A stretch of DNA of 64,000 bases, from the NCBI RefSeq assembly GCF_004793765.1, contig NZ_SRYM01000019.1:1-64000 (forward strand), written 5' to 3'. Source of the stretch: Parabacteroides distasonis. Its GTDB lineage: Bacteria > Bacteroidota > Bacteroidia > Bacteroidales > Tannerellaceae. Of the stretch, positions 1 to 7,435 are shown one piece after another. The notes under the pieces are model-generated. The model searched no databases. It was not told the DNA's origin and saw nothing but the letters and a program-made list of their open reading frames with translations. The translations under genes and the position numbers were made by a program. Numbering within the stretch: the first letter of the stretch is position 1; every line of letters starts with the position of its first letter.

Positions 1-208
1 AATTAAAGCCTGTCTCACGACAAGCCCTAACCAAACTTTGTTAACCTTAAATCTAATACTATTATGAAAAAACCACAGTGCAAAGATAAACTTGTAAAGC
101 CTCTTTGTCAAGGGTTTTGAATATAACTTGTGTTAAACAATATGCTTGTTTGATATAAAAAATGTTTTTGAATTTGAAACTATACAGAATATGCGCAAAA
201 TCTTCTAA
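1..208 (-). promoter_or_regulatory. dispersed promoter-leader element, copy 1
   Basis: This is the first of three copies of a repeated sequence (others at 5804-6012 and 6439-6549). Read on the minus strand it has a TTG box, a 20-bp spacer and TATCTTTG at 81-88, which is the Bacteroidetes promoter consensus. A conserved leader of about 80 nt follows and ends in a 7-bp hairpin closed by a GUGA loop at about 8-28. The motif CAAAATCTTCTAA at 196-208 lies 115 bp from the -10-like box, exactly as in copy 2, so the repeat spans about 210 bp. What this copy drives lies outside the window. The promoter is seen directly; the role of the leader is unknown. Confidence 0.6.
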
Positions 209-249
209 AATTAACAGTCGGGGGTGCTGTTTGTGATCTTTGATATACT

Positions 250-284
250 AAAAAACCTTGTAAGCACGCTTACAAGGTTTTTTA
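250..284 (-). terminator. terminator after tRNA-Leu(UAG)
   Basis: A 10-bp perfect stem (CCTTGTAAGC with GCTTACAAGG) is flanked by six A and six T residues. It sits just downstream of the minus-strand tRNA and would also stop transcription coming from the other side. Confidence 0.8.
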
Positions 285-289
285 GATTG

Positions 290-371
290 TGCGGCTGAAG
301 GGACTCGAACCCCCACGCCGTGAAGCATCAGATCCTAAGTCTGACGTGGCTACCAATTACACCACAGCCGC
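290..371 (-). tRNA. tRNA-Leu (anticodon UAG)
   Basis: The minus strand folds as a class II tRNA. The acceptor arms are GCGGCTG and CAGCCGC, there is a T-arm with GGTTCGAGTCC, a long variable arm, and an anticodon stem CAGA/TCTG enclosing the loop CTTAGGA, giving anticodon UAG, which reads CUA leucine codons. The discriminator is A at 290. CCA is not encoded, as is usual in this phylum. A consensus promoter lies upstream and a strong terminator downstream, so it is a single-gene unit. Confidence 0.93.
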
Positions 372-385
372 ATTGGAATCGTGTG

Positions 386-415
386 CAAAGGTAATGCTTT
401 TTTGTAAACTTGCAA
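386..415 (-). promoter_or_regulatory. promoter of tRNA-Leu(UAG)
   Basis: On the minus strand TTTGC (TTG at 413-415) is followed after 19 bp by TACCTTTG (386-393), a full match to the Bacteroidetes sigma-ABfr consensus. It ends 15 bp before the tRNA. Confidence 0.75.
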
Positions 416-457
416 ATATTTGTGTTGTTTTTTAGTTTTTTGTTCATAGTCAAATTT

Positions 458-555
458 TAGATAGTCATTCTTTAAAGTAGCATTTACCTACTGGTTTATA
501 GTGGCATTAGCTTGTAAATCAGTAGGTAAATGCTATTTTAAAGGATGACTATTTA
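458..555 (+). repeat. 41-bp-stem inverted repeat (long hairpin)
   Basis: Bases 458-498 pair with 515-555 without a single unpaired position, leaving a 16-nt loop. Four of the pairs are not Watson-Crick. All four (at 460, 469, 477 and 494) are G-U wobbles if the plus strand is the RNA, and would be A-C mismatches on the minus strand. It lies just beyond the 3' end of a decayed TPR gene and upstream of the tRNA-Leu promoter. It may be a miniature mobile element, a processing hairpin or a structured RNA. No coding sequence is associated with it. Confidence 0.6.
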
Positions 556-721
556 TTCCCATACGTATATCTGTCGGATGTTGAGACATTGCAATAATTG
601 CTTGTTTATTTTGGGTATATAAACCTTCACCGTTCGCTTGCCCTGGTTTTCCTTTGTCAATAAATCCATGGCACCTCGCTTAAGATGATGTACTTTATCC
701 GCATGGCTCCTCCCATATAAT

Positions 722-1034
722 TAGTTAATGTAAAGCACTGTCAAGCTCATGCCGATTATGGAATATGCGTGCGATATTGCGAAGGGAGTAGCCGATTGCG
801 GTGATGTCGTTTCTCAAAATGGTATATTCAAGTTCTTTCCTGCCTGCTTTCTCGGCTTCATCGTATACGCTCTGTTACTTTAGCAAGGCGCAGATTTGTC
901 CATAGGTTTTCCCTATTAAAACATATTCTTTCGTATTCTCGCCAAGCTCCGTTGCATGTAGAAACGCTTTGATCGTCCGAGGTGCGTCTCCCAGATCCCG
1001 ATAGACGCAGCTTAGAAATTGTAGGGGTAGTTGT
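722..1034 (-). pseudogene. degenerate TPR protein fragment
   Basis: One minus-strand frame reads as helical TPR-like protein with phrases such as VYRDLGDAPRTIKAF, GENTKEYVLIGKTYGQI, YDEAEKAGRKELEY and SLRNIARIFHNRHELDSAL. It has an in-frame TAA in the middle, no start codon, and stops at 722-724; readable protein does not continue in any frame beyond. Bacteroidales carry many large TPR signalling proteins with this style of repeat, so this is probably the remnant of one. The exact family cannot be named. The rest of 556-721 and 1035-1123 shows nothing I can support. Confidence 0.5.
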
Positions 1035-1123
1035 AGATATTGTAGCAAATAGTCTTGTAAATTATATGGGAGTATTGAAAGTTAAAGAGATAAACAAATA
1101 ACTTTCAATTCTCCGTTTTTCAA

Positions 1124-2560
1124 TTAAATGGTATAATATTGTTCCCATCCTTTGCGAGGCGGTACTCCGCATAGCATCTTATTCGCCTCTGGGTCGTTCG
1201 TGATCTGTTTCGTGTCACGGTCGAAGACGAGCTTGCGATTCAAACGTTGGGCCAATACGCCGAGACAGAATACCTGACTTAATGGGCCGGCGATAGAGAA
1301 CGGCGAGCGAGTTTTCTCCTTACCCATACAACTTAGCAGGAAGTTTGCGAAATGGTTAGACGGGCTTTTCGGCACTTCCGGTAAGCGGGATGCCATCTCT
1401 TTCGCTTTCTCATCTGGGATGATAGATAAGGTACTTCCGTGAGATCCTCCCTTGAAGGTTAATTCTTTCGAGTAGATTTCCTTACCTGGGTTCAACTTCG
1501 CTGGTTGTATCTTGCCGCCGGCTACGGTCGGGATGTTCGGATCAAGTTCCGAGACACCGTAACCTTCCGGTACGGCAGGGATATTGTCCAGCCCATCGTA
1601 CCAAGTGATATCCACGGCCGGCATATTTCCTCTTTCCGGGAATTTAAACAAAAGGGTGGACGACATCGGGAAGAAGAACGGGTTATGATCTTTCAAATAT
1701 AGCGGATTTACCTCCGTCGGTAGTCCCAGATCCAGAAACTCATGCGCCGTATCCAGAATATGAGCGCCCCAGTCCCCTAAAGTCCCCATTCCGAAATCAT
1801 ACCAGCAACGCCATTGCCCCAAATGATAATCATGGTTGTAATCGTGATATTGAGCCACACCGATCCAAGTATCCCAATCCATCGTGGCAGGAACCGGCTC
1901 TCCCATAGGCATATGCCTAATGTTCGGGTTCCAGCCGTGCCAGCGGCGGGAGTTGTTCATATGAGCGGTGATCGCTGTCACGTCCTTGATAATACCGGCC
2001 TCTTTCCATGCCTTAAATTGGAAATAGTTCGCCTCGGAATGTCCTTGGTTACCCATTTGGGTGACAACGCCGTATTTTTTGGCCCCACGCATCATGATCT
2101 CTATCTCTTGGAATGTGCGGGCCATCGGTTTCTCTACATATACATGTTTGCCGTGTGCCATCGCCTCGATCGTGATCGGGAAGTGGGAATGATCCGGCAC
2201 GCCTACGCTTACGGCATCGATTTTGTCCGCCATCCGGTCGAACATCGTGCGAAAGTCCTGAAAACGGGCCGCTTTCGGGAACATGTTGATAATCTCTTGC
2301 GTATGAGGGGCTCCCATATCCACGTCGCAGAGAGCTACTACGTTACACAGACCTGTGTTATACAATTCCTTGGCGATCTCGCCTCCTCGTTGTCCGATGC
2401 CGATGAATGCGATGTTTACCCGGTCATTAGCACTGATTAGCGAGGAAGTAGGTAGAACACGTCCGTGGGCGGGTGTCCAGAACGACGGGATAGCCGATAC
2501 TGCCGATAAGGCTAGCGCTCGCTTCAGGAACGAGCGGCGTGAGATTTCTTCTGATTTCAT
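1124..2560 (-). CDS. Gfo/Idh/MocA family oxidoreductase, Tat-exported
   Basis: This 478-residue protein begins with a twin-arginine signal: RRSFLKR at residues 8-14, then a hydrophobic stretch to about residue 27. So it probably folds with bound NAD(P) in the cytoplasm and is exported to the periplasm. The Rossmann fold starts near residue 48 (GIGQRG at 54-59), CDVDM follows at about 78, and the family motif EKPMA is at 143-147. In Bacteroidales, such Tat-linked members commonly act on sugars or sugar derivatives; the substrate here is unknown. It is divergent from glyS and transcribed alone. Confidence 0.85.
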   Translation of the reverse strand: MKSEEISRRSFLKRALALSAVSAIPSFWTPAHGRVLPTSSLISANDRVNIAFIGIGQRGGEIAKELYNTGLCNVVALCDVDMGAPHTQEIINMFPKAARFQDFRTMFDRMADKIDAVSVGVPDHSHFPITIEAMAHGKHVYVEKPMARTFQEIEIMMRGAKKYGVVTQMGNQGHSEANYFQFKAWKEAGIIKDVTAITAHMNNSRRWHGWNPNIRHMPMGEPVPATMDWDTWIGVAQYHDYNHDYHLGQWRCWYDFGMGTLGDWGAHILDTAHEFLDLGLPTEVNPLYLKDHNPFFFPMSSTLLFKFPERGNMPAVDITWYDGLDNIPAVPEGYGVSELDPNIPTVAGGKIQPAKLNPGKEIYSKELTFKGGSHGSTLSIIPDEKAKEMASRLPEVPKSPSNHFANFLLSCMGKEKTRSPFSIAGPLSQVFCLGVLAQRLNRKLVFDRDTKQITNDPEANKMLCGVPPRKGWEQYYTI

Positions 2561-2698
2561 GGTATTATCTTGTTTAAATTATACTGTTTGCGCAAACACT
2601 AATGATTTACGTCGTAAATATACAAAACTTTCTATAGTTACGGAAAAAATCATTTACTTTGCAGCTTTAATGATGGATCAATAGCAAATTAGTATATT

Positions 2699-4243
2699 AT
2701 GGCACAAGAAGATGTATTTAAGAAATTAGTTTCACACTGTAAGGAGTATGGTTTCGTATTTCCCTCCTCAGAGATTTATGACGGATTGGGAGCGGTATAC
2801 GATTACGGCCAGTATGGTGTTGAGTTAAAGAACAATATAAAGAAATATTGGTGGGATAGCATGACTTTGCTGCATGAGAATGTGGTGGGTATTGATTCCG
2901 CTATTTTTATGCACCCTACTATCTGGAAAGCTTCCGGCCATGTTGACGCTTTTAATGATCCGTTGATCGATAACAAGGACTCGAAGAAACGTTACCGTGC
3001 GGACGTCTTGATCGAAGACCATTTGGGCAAGATCGAGGAGAAAATGAATAAGGAAGTGGCGAAAGCCGCTAAGAAGTTCGGCGACGCTTTCGATGAGGCA
3101 AAGTTCCGTGAGACGAACCCTCGCGTGTTGGAGCAGCAAGCGAAATGGAATGAGATCCATGAGCGTTATAGCAAGGCGATGAACGAGTCTAACTTCGAGG
3201 ATCTTCGCCAATTGATCTTGGATTGCGAGATCGTTTGCCCGATTTCCGGAACTCGTAACTGGACGGAGGTTCGCCAGTTTAACTTGATGTTCTCTACGGA
3301 TATGGGTTCTACCGCTGATGGAGCGACTAAGATTTATCTTCGTCCGGAGACGGCCCAAGGTATTTTCGTGAACTTCTTGAACGTGCAGAAGACCGGCCGT
3401 ATGAAGATCCCGTTTGGTATCGCCCAGATCGGTAAGGCGTTCCGTAATGAGATCGTGGCTCGCCAGTTTATCTTCCGTATGCGTGAGTTCGAGCAAATGG
3501 AGATGCAATTCTTTGTTCGTCCGGGTGAGGAGATCGAGTGGTTCAAGAAATGGAAGTCTACTCGCTTGAAATGGCATCAAGCTCTTGGCTTGGGAGATGA
3601 GAAGTATCGTTATCACGATCATGAGAAGTTGGCTCACTACGCTAATGCGGCTACGGATATCGAGTTTGAAATGCCGTTCGGATTTAAGGAAGTGGAGGGT
3701 ATACATAGCCGTACGAACTTCGACTTGAGTCAGCATGAGAAGTTTTCCGGTAAAAAGATCCAATATTTCGATCCGGAGTTGAACCAGAGTTACACTCCGT
3801 ATGTAATCGAGACCTCGATCGGTGTAGACCGTGTGTTCTTGAGCATCATGGCGGGTTCTTACTGCGAGGAGACGTTGGCGAATGGCGAGAGCCGTGTGGT
3901 ATTGAAGTTGCCCGCAGCCTTGGCTCCGATCAAGTTGGCCGTATTGCCATTGGTGAAGAAAGATGGCCTGCCCGAGAAAGCTGAGGAAATTATAAATATG
4001 TTGCGTTTCGACTTCCGTTGCCAATACGACGAGAAGGATTCTATCGGTAAGCGTTATCGCCGTCAGGATGCGATCGGTACCCCGTATTGTATTACGGTAG
4101 ACCATGACACCTTGAAGGATAATTGCGTAACGATCCGTTTCCGTGACACGATGGAGCAAGAGCGCGTAAGCATCGATAAGCTTCACGATATTATCACGGA
4201 GAAGGTGAGCATGAAGAATTTATTGAAAAAGGTAATAGAGTAA
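2699..4243 (+). CDS. glyS: glycyl-tRNA synthetase (dimeric class II type)
   Basis: The 514-residue protein charges tRNA-Gly. It has the single-chain alpha2 architecture found in Bacteroidetes, archaea and eukaryotes rather than the alpha2-beta2 bacterial form. Class II features are visible: RPETAQGIFVNF near residue 215, an FRNEI motif near residue 250, the catalytic tail ETSIGVDRVFL near residue 370, and a C-terminal anticodon-binding domain from about residue 400. A TACTTTG box at 2655-2661 is a plausible -10 element 38 bp before the ATG. The FKBP lipoprotein gene follows after 4 bp, so the two are probably cotranscribed. Confidence 0.96.
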   Translation: MAQEDVFKKLVSHCKEYGFVFPSSEIYDGLGAVYDYGQYGVELKNNIKKYWWDSMTLLHENVVGIDSAIFMHPTIWKASGHVDAFNDPLIDNKDSKKRYRADVLIEDHLGKIEEKMNKEVAKAAKKFGDAFDEAKFRETNPRVLEQQAKWNEIHERYSKAMNESNFEDLRQLILDCEIVCPISGTRNWTEVRQFNLMFSTDMGSTADGATKIYLRPETAQGIFVNFLNVQKTGRMKIPFGIAQIGKAFRNEIVARQFIFRMREFEQMEMQFFVRPGEEIEWFKKWKSTRLKWHQALGLGDEKYRYHDHEKLAHYANAATDIEFEMPFGFKEVEGIHSRTNFDLSQHEKFSGKKIQYFDPELNQSYTPYVIETSIGVDRVFLSIMAGSYCEETLANGESRVVLKLPAALAPIKLAVLPLVKKDGLPEKAEEIINMLRFDFRCQYDEKDSIGKRYRRQDAIGTPYCITVDHDTLKDNCVTIRFRDTMEQERVSIDKLHDIITEKVSMKNLLKKVIE

Positions 4244-4247
4244 ACGA

Positions 4248-4769
4248 ATGAAGAAGTACTGGCATATTGCGTTGATGTTGTTTTGCGTGCTCATGATCAC
4301 CTCTTGTGGGGATGATGATGAGGCACTAGAGGTGGATGAGGTTTGGAAGGTCCAGAATGAGGAGGCTTTTCAAGCCCAGATGCTGGTTCCGGGTTTCGAG
4401 CAATTGAGTTCTCAAAGTAATGCCGGATTTATCCTTTACAAGGTCTTGAAGACTGGGGAGAGTAAGGAGCCGATTTATTATACGAGCAAGGTGGAGCTTT
4501 ACTATAAAGCCTCTTTTATTGATGGAACAGTTTTTCAAGATAAATCATATGAAGCTGGAGCTCCATATATAACAGAAAAAGGTGTTTTTGAATTTATTGA
4601 TGGTTTTTCTACGGCTTTGCAAAATATGCATCCAGGAGATTGTTGGGAGATTTGGATACCTCAGCAACTTGGATATGGCTCTGCTGGTGATAAAAGGGGC
4701 GATGTGATAATTAAGCCTTATACAACTTTAATCTATGAGGTAGAGGTAGTAAGAATTATTGAAGAGTGA
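4248..4769 (+). CDS. FKBP-type peptidyl-prolyl isomerase lipoprotein
   Basis: The 173-residue protein has a lipoprotein signal (LMITSC at about residues 16-21) followed by an acidic GDDDE tail, typical of lipoproteins exported to the outer membrane in Bacteroidetes. The C-terminal half is an FKBP domain: VELYYKASFIDGTVFQ, then the family pattern QNMHPGDCWEIWIPQQLGYG, and TTLIYEVEVVRI at the end. It would catalyse proline isomerisation in periplasmic or outer-membrane proteins. It starts 4 bp after glyS. Its second half becomes AT-rich, like the crystallin-like gene downstream. Confidence 0.9.
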   Translation: MKKYWHIALMLFCVLMITSCGDDDEALEVDEVWKVQNEEAFQAQMLVPGFEQLSSQSNAGFILYKVLKTGESKEPIYYTSKVELYYKASFIDGTVFQDKSYEAGAPYITEKGVFEFIDGFSTALQNMHPGDCWEIWIPQQLGYGSAGDKRGDVIIKPYTTLIYEVEVVRIIEE

Positions 4770-4824
4770 ATTGTTTTCTTGTATTCTATGAGTATATTTA
4801 ATGATTTAATATTAAAATGATAAA

Positions 4825-5582
4825 ATGATGAAAAAACATTTGTGTTTAATTGGAGTGGCATTTCTCACGATGATGGGAGCTATTTCTTGTAGTAATGAAC
4901 TCCCAAGCAATGATATGATTGGGAATGTAGATAAGCTAAGTTAAGTGTTGTGGCTAATGTTGCTAGTGTAAATGATACTATTATCAAAAAGTTAGATTTT
5001 TATTATAAGGGGAATCATTATGTCTCAGACTACTCTAGTTTAAATGATTCTATTGTTGAAATATTTGATGAGGAAGTTCGGAGTCTTTATTTTAGTCTTT
5101 CCGATAGCTCGCAAGTTGTAACATATATTCATCCGGAGGGGTATATTGAGTATTTTGATAATTTAGATATGATGAGAAGTTCTTTGGAAGAGGAAGAACC
5201 GAATCGTATTGCTACGAGAGATCTTAGTATAATGCAAAAGTACGGACGGTTTTACTTGTACGATGATGATGGATTCAGTGGACGAATGATTATTGTTGAG
5301 GAATTTGGAGGTTTTGTTGTTTCACATTTAAAGTCTTATAAAACAGCTCTTGGTGAAACTGCTAATTTTAATGATAAAACAACAGCTTTGAAAATAGAGT
5401 TAGGTTCTGATAATCTATATTATAAGTTTTGGGAAGATGATCACTTTTCTGGAAGATGTTTAGTTTTACGAACGACAGGAGGTAGAGCTGAAATAAGAAA
5501 TTTGAAAGATTATCCACTTGCCGGTTCTTCCAAAAGTTGGAATGACAGAATTACTTCAATATCCATAGATGATAAGTTATAA
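4825..5582 (+). pseudogene. frameshifted lipoprotein with beta/gamma-crystallin-like domain
   Basis: The ATG at 4825 opens a lipoprotein signal (MMKKHLCLIGVAF, then AISC at residues 19-22) that stops after 39 codons at 4942-4944. The next frame, open from 4935 to the stop at 5580-5582, supplies the rest. A single -1 change near 4935-4944 would join them into one protein of about 250 residues. The C-terminal part holds two Greek-key-like motifs, each with a YxxxxDDxFSGR strand (FYLYDDDGFSGR and YKFWEDDHFSGR) and a calcium-type (N/D)(N/D)xx(S/T) site (FNDKTTA and WNDRITS). This resembles beta/gamma-crystallin domains. The gene is much more AT-rich than glyS, which suggests acquisition. It may be a pseudogene, or the frameshift may be a sequence error. 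Confidence 0.6.
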
Positions 5583-5705
5583 CTTTAATGTTATCTCCAT
5601 TCTCATTCCATTAAAGAGCTAATGAGATTATCTAATTCGTTTCTAGGTAAATGAAAAACTATCATTTGGATCGACAAGATCAAGAATGAGTTAGTGTTTA
5701 TTTTC

Positions 5706-5879
5706 TAGTAAAAAAGCGGCCACCTCTAGACAAAGAGATGGCCGCTTTTTAGGTTCCTCCTTTACTTTACTTGCTGGAAGGGGGTAAGGTCCCCCCCCTA
5801 TAACAATTAAAGCCTGTCTCACGACAAGCCCTAACCAAACTTTGTTAACCTTAAATCTAATACTATTATGAAAAAACCA
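5706..5879 (-). ncRNA. candidate small RNA from promoter-leader copy 2
   Basis: The minus strand has a consensus promoter (TTG, 20 bp, TATCTTTG at 5885-5892), no convincing ORF, and a strong terminator about 170 nt later (5711-5750). The transcript would hold a conserved 5' part shared with copies 1 and 3, a GUGA-capped hairpin at about 5811-5831, a G5/C5 hairpin at about 5779-5800, and the terminator stem. This is the normal build of a free-standing small RNA. Its target is unknown. The only ORF overlapping it lacks a start in register with this promoter. Confidence 0.55.
5711..5750 (-). terminator. terminator of the candidate small RNA
   Basis: A 17-bp stem (AAAAAGCGGCCA.CTCT with AGAG.TGGCCGCTTTTT) encloses a short loop. 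Its single mismatch is a G-U wobble on the minus strand and an A-C mismatch on the plus strand, and the T-run is on both sides. The orientation therefore fits the minus-strand transcript starting near 5880. Confidence 0.8.
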
Positions 5880-6012
5880 CGATGCAAAGATACGTTCGTC
5901 AAGACCATTTGTCAAGTCTTTTGCAACTAATATATGTTAAGTAACATGCCGATGCTTGCCAAAAAGTGTTATACGGTATAAAACTCTATATATTACAATC
6001 AAAATCTTCTAA
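5804..6012 (-). promoter_or_regulatory. dispersed promoter-leader element, copy 2
   Basis: This copy is almost identical to copy 1 from 5804 to 5892, with the same minus-strand promoter and GUGA hairpin. Similarity is weaker upstream, but CAAAATCTTCTAA returns at 6000-6012, again 115 bp from the TATCTTTG box. It drives the candidate small RNA above. Confidence 0.65.
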
Positions 6013-6248
6013 TTTTAACGGCGATTCAATGCTTTTAGTGGAGATATAGCTTGCCGCATCTTTACGACGGGGAAGGGAGATAGTCGGAGCGGCTGGCTCG
6101 AAAATCGATCCCGCTCAAGTCACACATCTCTTGCTCGAGATATGCAACCATGACTGCCCTTAAGTATAATTGTTCGTGTCAACAAGCGATAAACATTCTT
6201 TTTACTATACATAAACCTATTTTCTACTTGATCTATTTCTAAATCATC

Positions 6249-6335
6249 GCCGTGGTCTGTATATTCTATGTCGTGGTCTGTATAAATCACGCCGTGGAAT
6301 GTATAGACCACGCCGTGGTTTGTAGAATTATACAG
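6249..6335. repeat. 21-bp tandem array with palindromic units (array A)
   Basis: Four degenerate copies of a unit like CGCCGTGGTCTGTATA stand at about 21-bp spacing. Alternate half-units are reverse complements: CGTGGTCTGTATA on one side and TATAGACCACG on the other. The same unit recurs at 16573-16652. It is intergenic and not coding. The rest of 5583-6649 outside the named elements shows nothing else I can support. Confidence 0.6.
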
Positions 6336-6438
6336 TATGCGAACAAGAATTCATACGCTACAGGATAAGAATTCATATAGGGGCGGTACGTTTTTTACTT
6401 GGGGAAGAAGAACTTTACGGAAAGCAGACTTTATAAAA

Positions 6439-6549
6439 CAATTAAAGCCTGTCTCGCGACAAGCCCTAATCAAACTTTGTTAACCTTAAATCTAATACTA
6501 TTATGAAAAAACCACGATGCAAATATACAGACTTTTCAATTCCTGTCAA
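6439..6549 (-). promoter_or_regulatory. dispersed promoter-leader element, copy 3
   Basis: The minus strand carries TTG (6547-6549), a 19-bp spacer and TATATTTG (6520-6527), then the same 80-nt leader and GUGA hairpin (the loop flank differs, GCGA for GUGA). The upstream CAAAATCTTCTAA motif is missing; the sdhB terminator sits close by instead. Downstream on the minus strand no ORF and no clear terminator is seen before array A. Confidence 0.6.
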
Positions 6550-6589
6550 GATCTGTAATGCTAAATTATGTTTTGCGACATATAACAAA

Positions 6590-6630
6590 AATAAAAAGGC
6601 GCCTTCCTTTTAGAGAAAGACGCCCTTTCC
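6590..6630 (-). terminator. terminator of the fumarate reductase operon
   Basis: On the minus strand GGCGTCTTTC pairs with GGAAGGCGCC (with wobble pairs) and is followed by TTTTTATTTTT. It lies about 20 bp after the sdhB stop codon. Confidence 0.75.
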
Positions 6631-6649
6631 ATGATATACTAATCAAATA

Positions 6650-7405
6650 TTAGTCTTGTAATTTAGCGCAAATGAACTCACGATTCAAACGAGCGATGTT
6701 ACTAACGGAGATATTCTTCGGACATTCCATCTCGCAAGCGCGTGTGTTCGTACAGTTACCGAAGCCAAGCTCATCCATTTTAGCGACCATAGCTTTGGCA
6801 CGGCGAGCAGCCTCGACTTTACCTTGAGGCAACAAAGCCAACTGGCTAACCTTAGCGGATACGAATAACATAGCGGAACCATTCTTACAAGCGGCAGCAC
6901 AAGCGCCACAACCGATGCAAGCGGCAGCGTCCATGGCTAAGTCTGCGTCCTTCTTTGGGATAGGTATCGCGTTAGCGTCGGGTACACCACCTGTGTTGAC
7001 AGATGTGAAACCACCCGCTTGGATGATTTTGTCGTAAGCGTAGCGGTCTACCATCAAGTCGCGGATAACAGGGAAACCTGCGGAACGCCACGGTTCGATC
7101 GTGATCGTCTCTCCATCGTGGAAACGACGCATATATAACTGGCAAGTCGTAGCTCCGGTTGCCGGTCCGTGCGGGTGTCCGTTTACATACAATGAACACA
7201 TACCGCAGATACCCTCGCGGCAGTCGTGGTCGAATACGATCGGTTCCTTACCCTCGTTGACCAACTGCTCGTTCAAGATATCCAACATTTCCAAGAAAGA
7301 GACACTCTGATTGATCTTCTCAATTTTGTATGTCTCGAACTGTCCTTTCTCCTTCGGACCTCTCTGACGCCAAACCTTAAGTGTTACACTTATATCTTTA
7401 TCCAT
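6650..7405 (-). CDS. sdhB: fumarate reductase/succinate dehydrogenase iron-sulfur subunit
   Basis: This 251-residue subunit carries electrons between the flavoprotein and the membrane cytochrome b. Three cluster sites are visible: a [2Fe-2S] site CREGICGMC near residue 62 with a later Cys (TTCQ), [11 protein letters not shown] near residue 148, and [12 protein letters not shown] near residue 210. In anaerobic Bacteroidales this complex works mainly as a menaquinol-fumarate reductase, feeding succinate and propionate production. It is the last gene of the C-A-B operon, 30 bp after the flavoprotein gene, with a terminator behind it. It could equally be named frdB. Confidence 0.95.
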   Translation of the reverse strand: MDKDISVTLKVWRQRGPKEKGQFETYKIEKINQSVSFLEMLDILNEQLVNEGKEPIVFDHDCREGICGMCSLYVNGHPHGPATGATTCQLYMRRFHDGETITIEPWRSAGFPVIRDLMVDRYAYDKIIQAGGFTSVNTGGVPDANAIPIPKKDADLAMDAAACIGCGACAAACKNGSAMLFVSAKVSQLALLPQGKVEAARRAKAMVAKMDELGFGNCTNTRACEMECPKNISVSNIARLNREFICAKLQD

Positions 7406-7435
7406 GATTCTAATTTTTTCTGAGATTGATGATTA

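Noticed and set aside
2825-4186. 453-codon ORF on the minus strand
   Set aside because: It lies antisense to glyS throughout and has no family similarity; its length comes from the codon bias of the real gene.
5691-5915. 74-codon minus-strand ORF over the small-RNA candidate
   Set aside because: Its start lies upstream of the promoter's transcription start, and it would run through the hairpins and terminator.
6249-6335. CRISPR array
   Set aside because: The 21-bp units are contiguous and palindromic with no spacers of constant size, and no cas genes are present.
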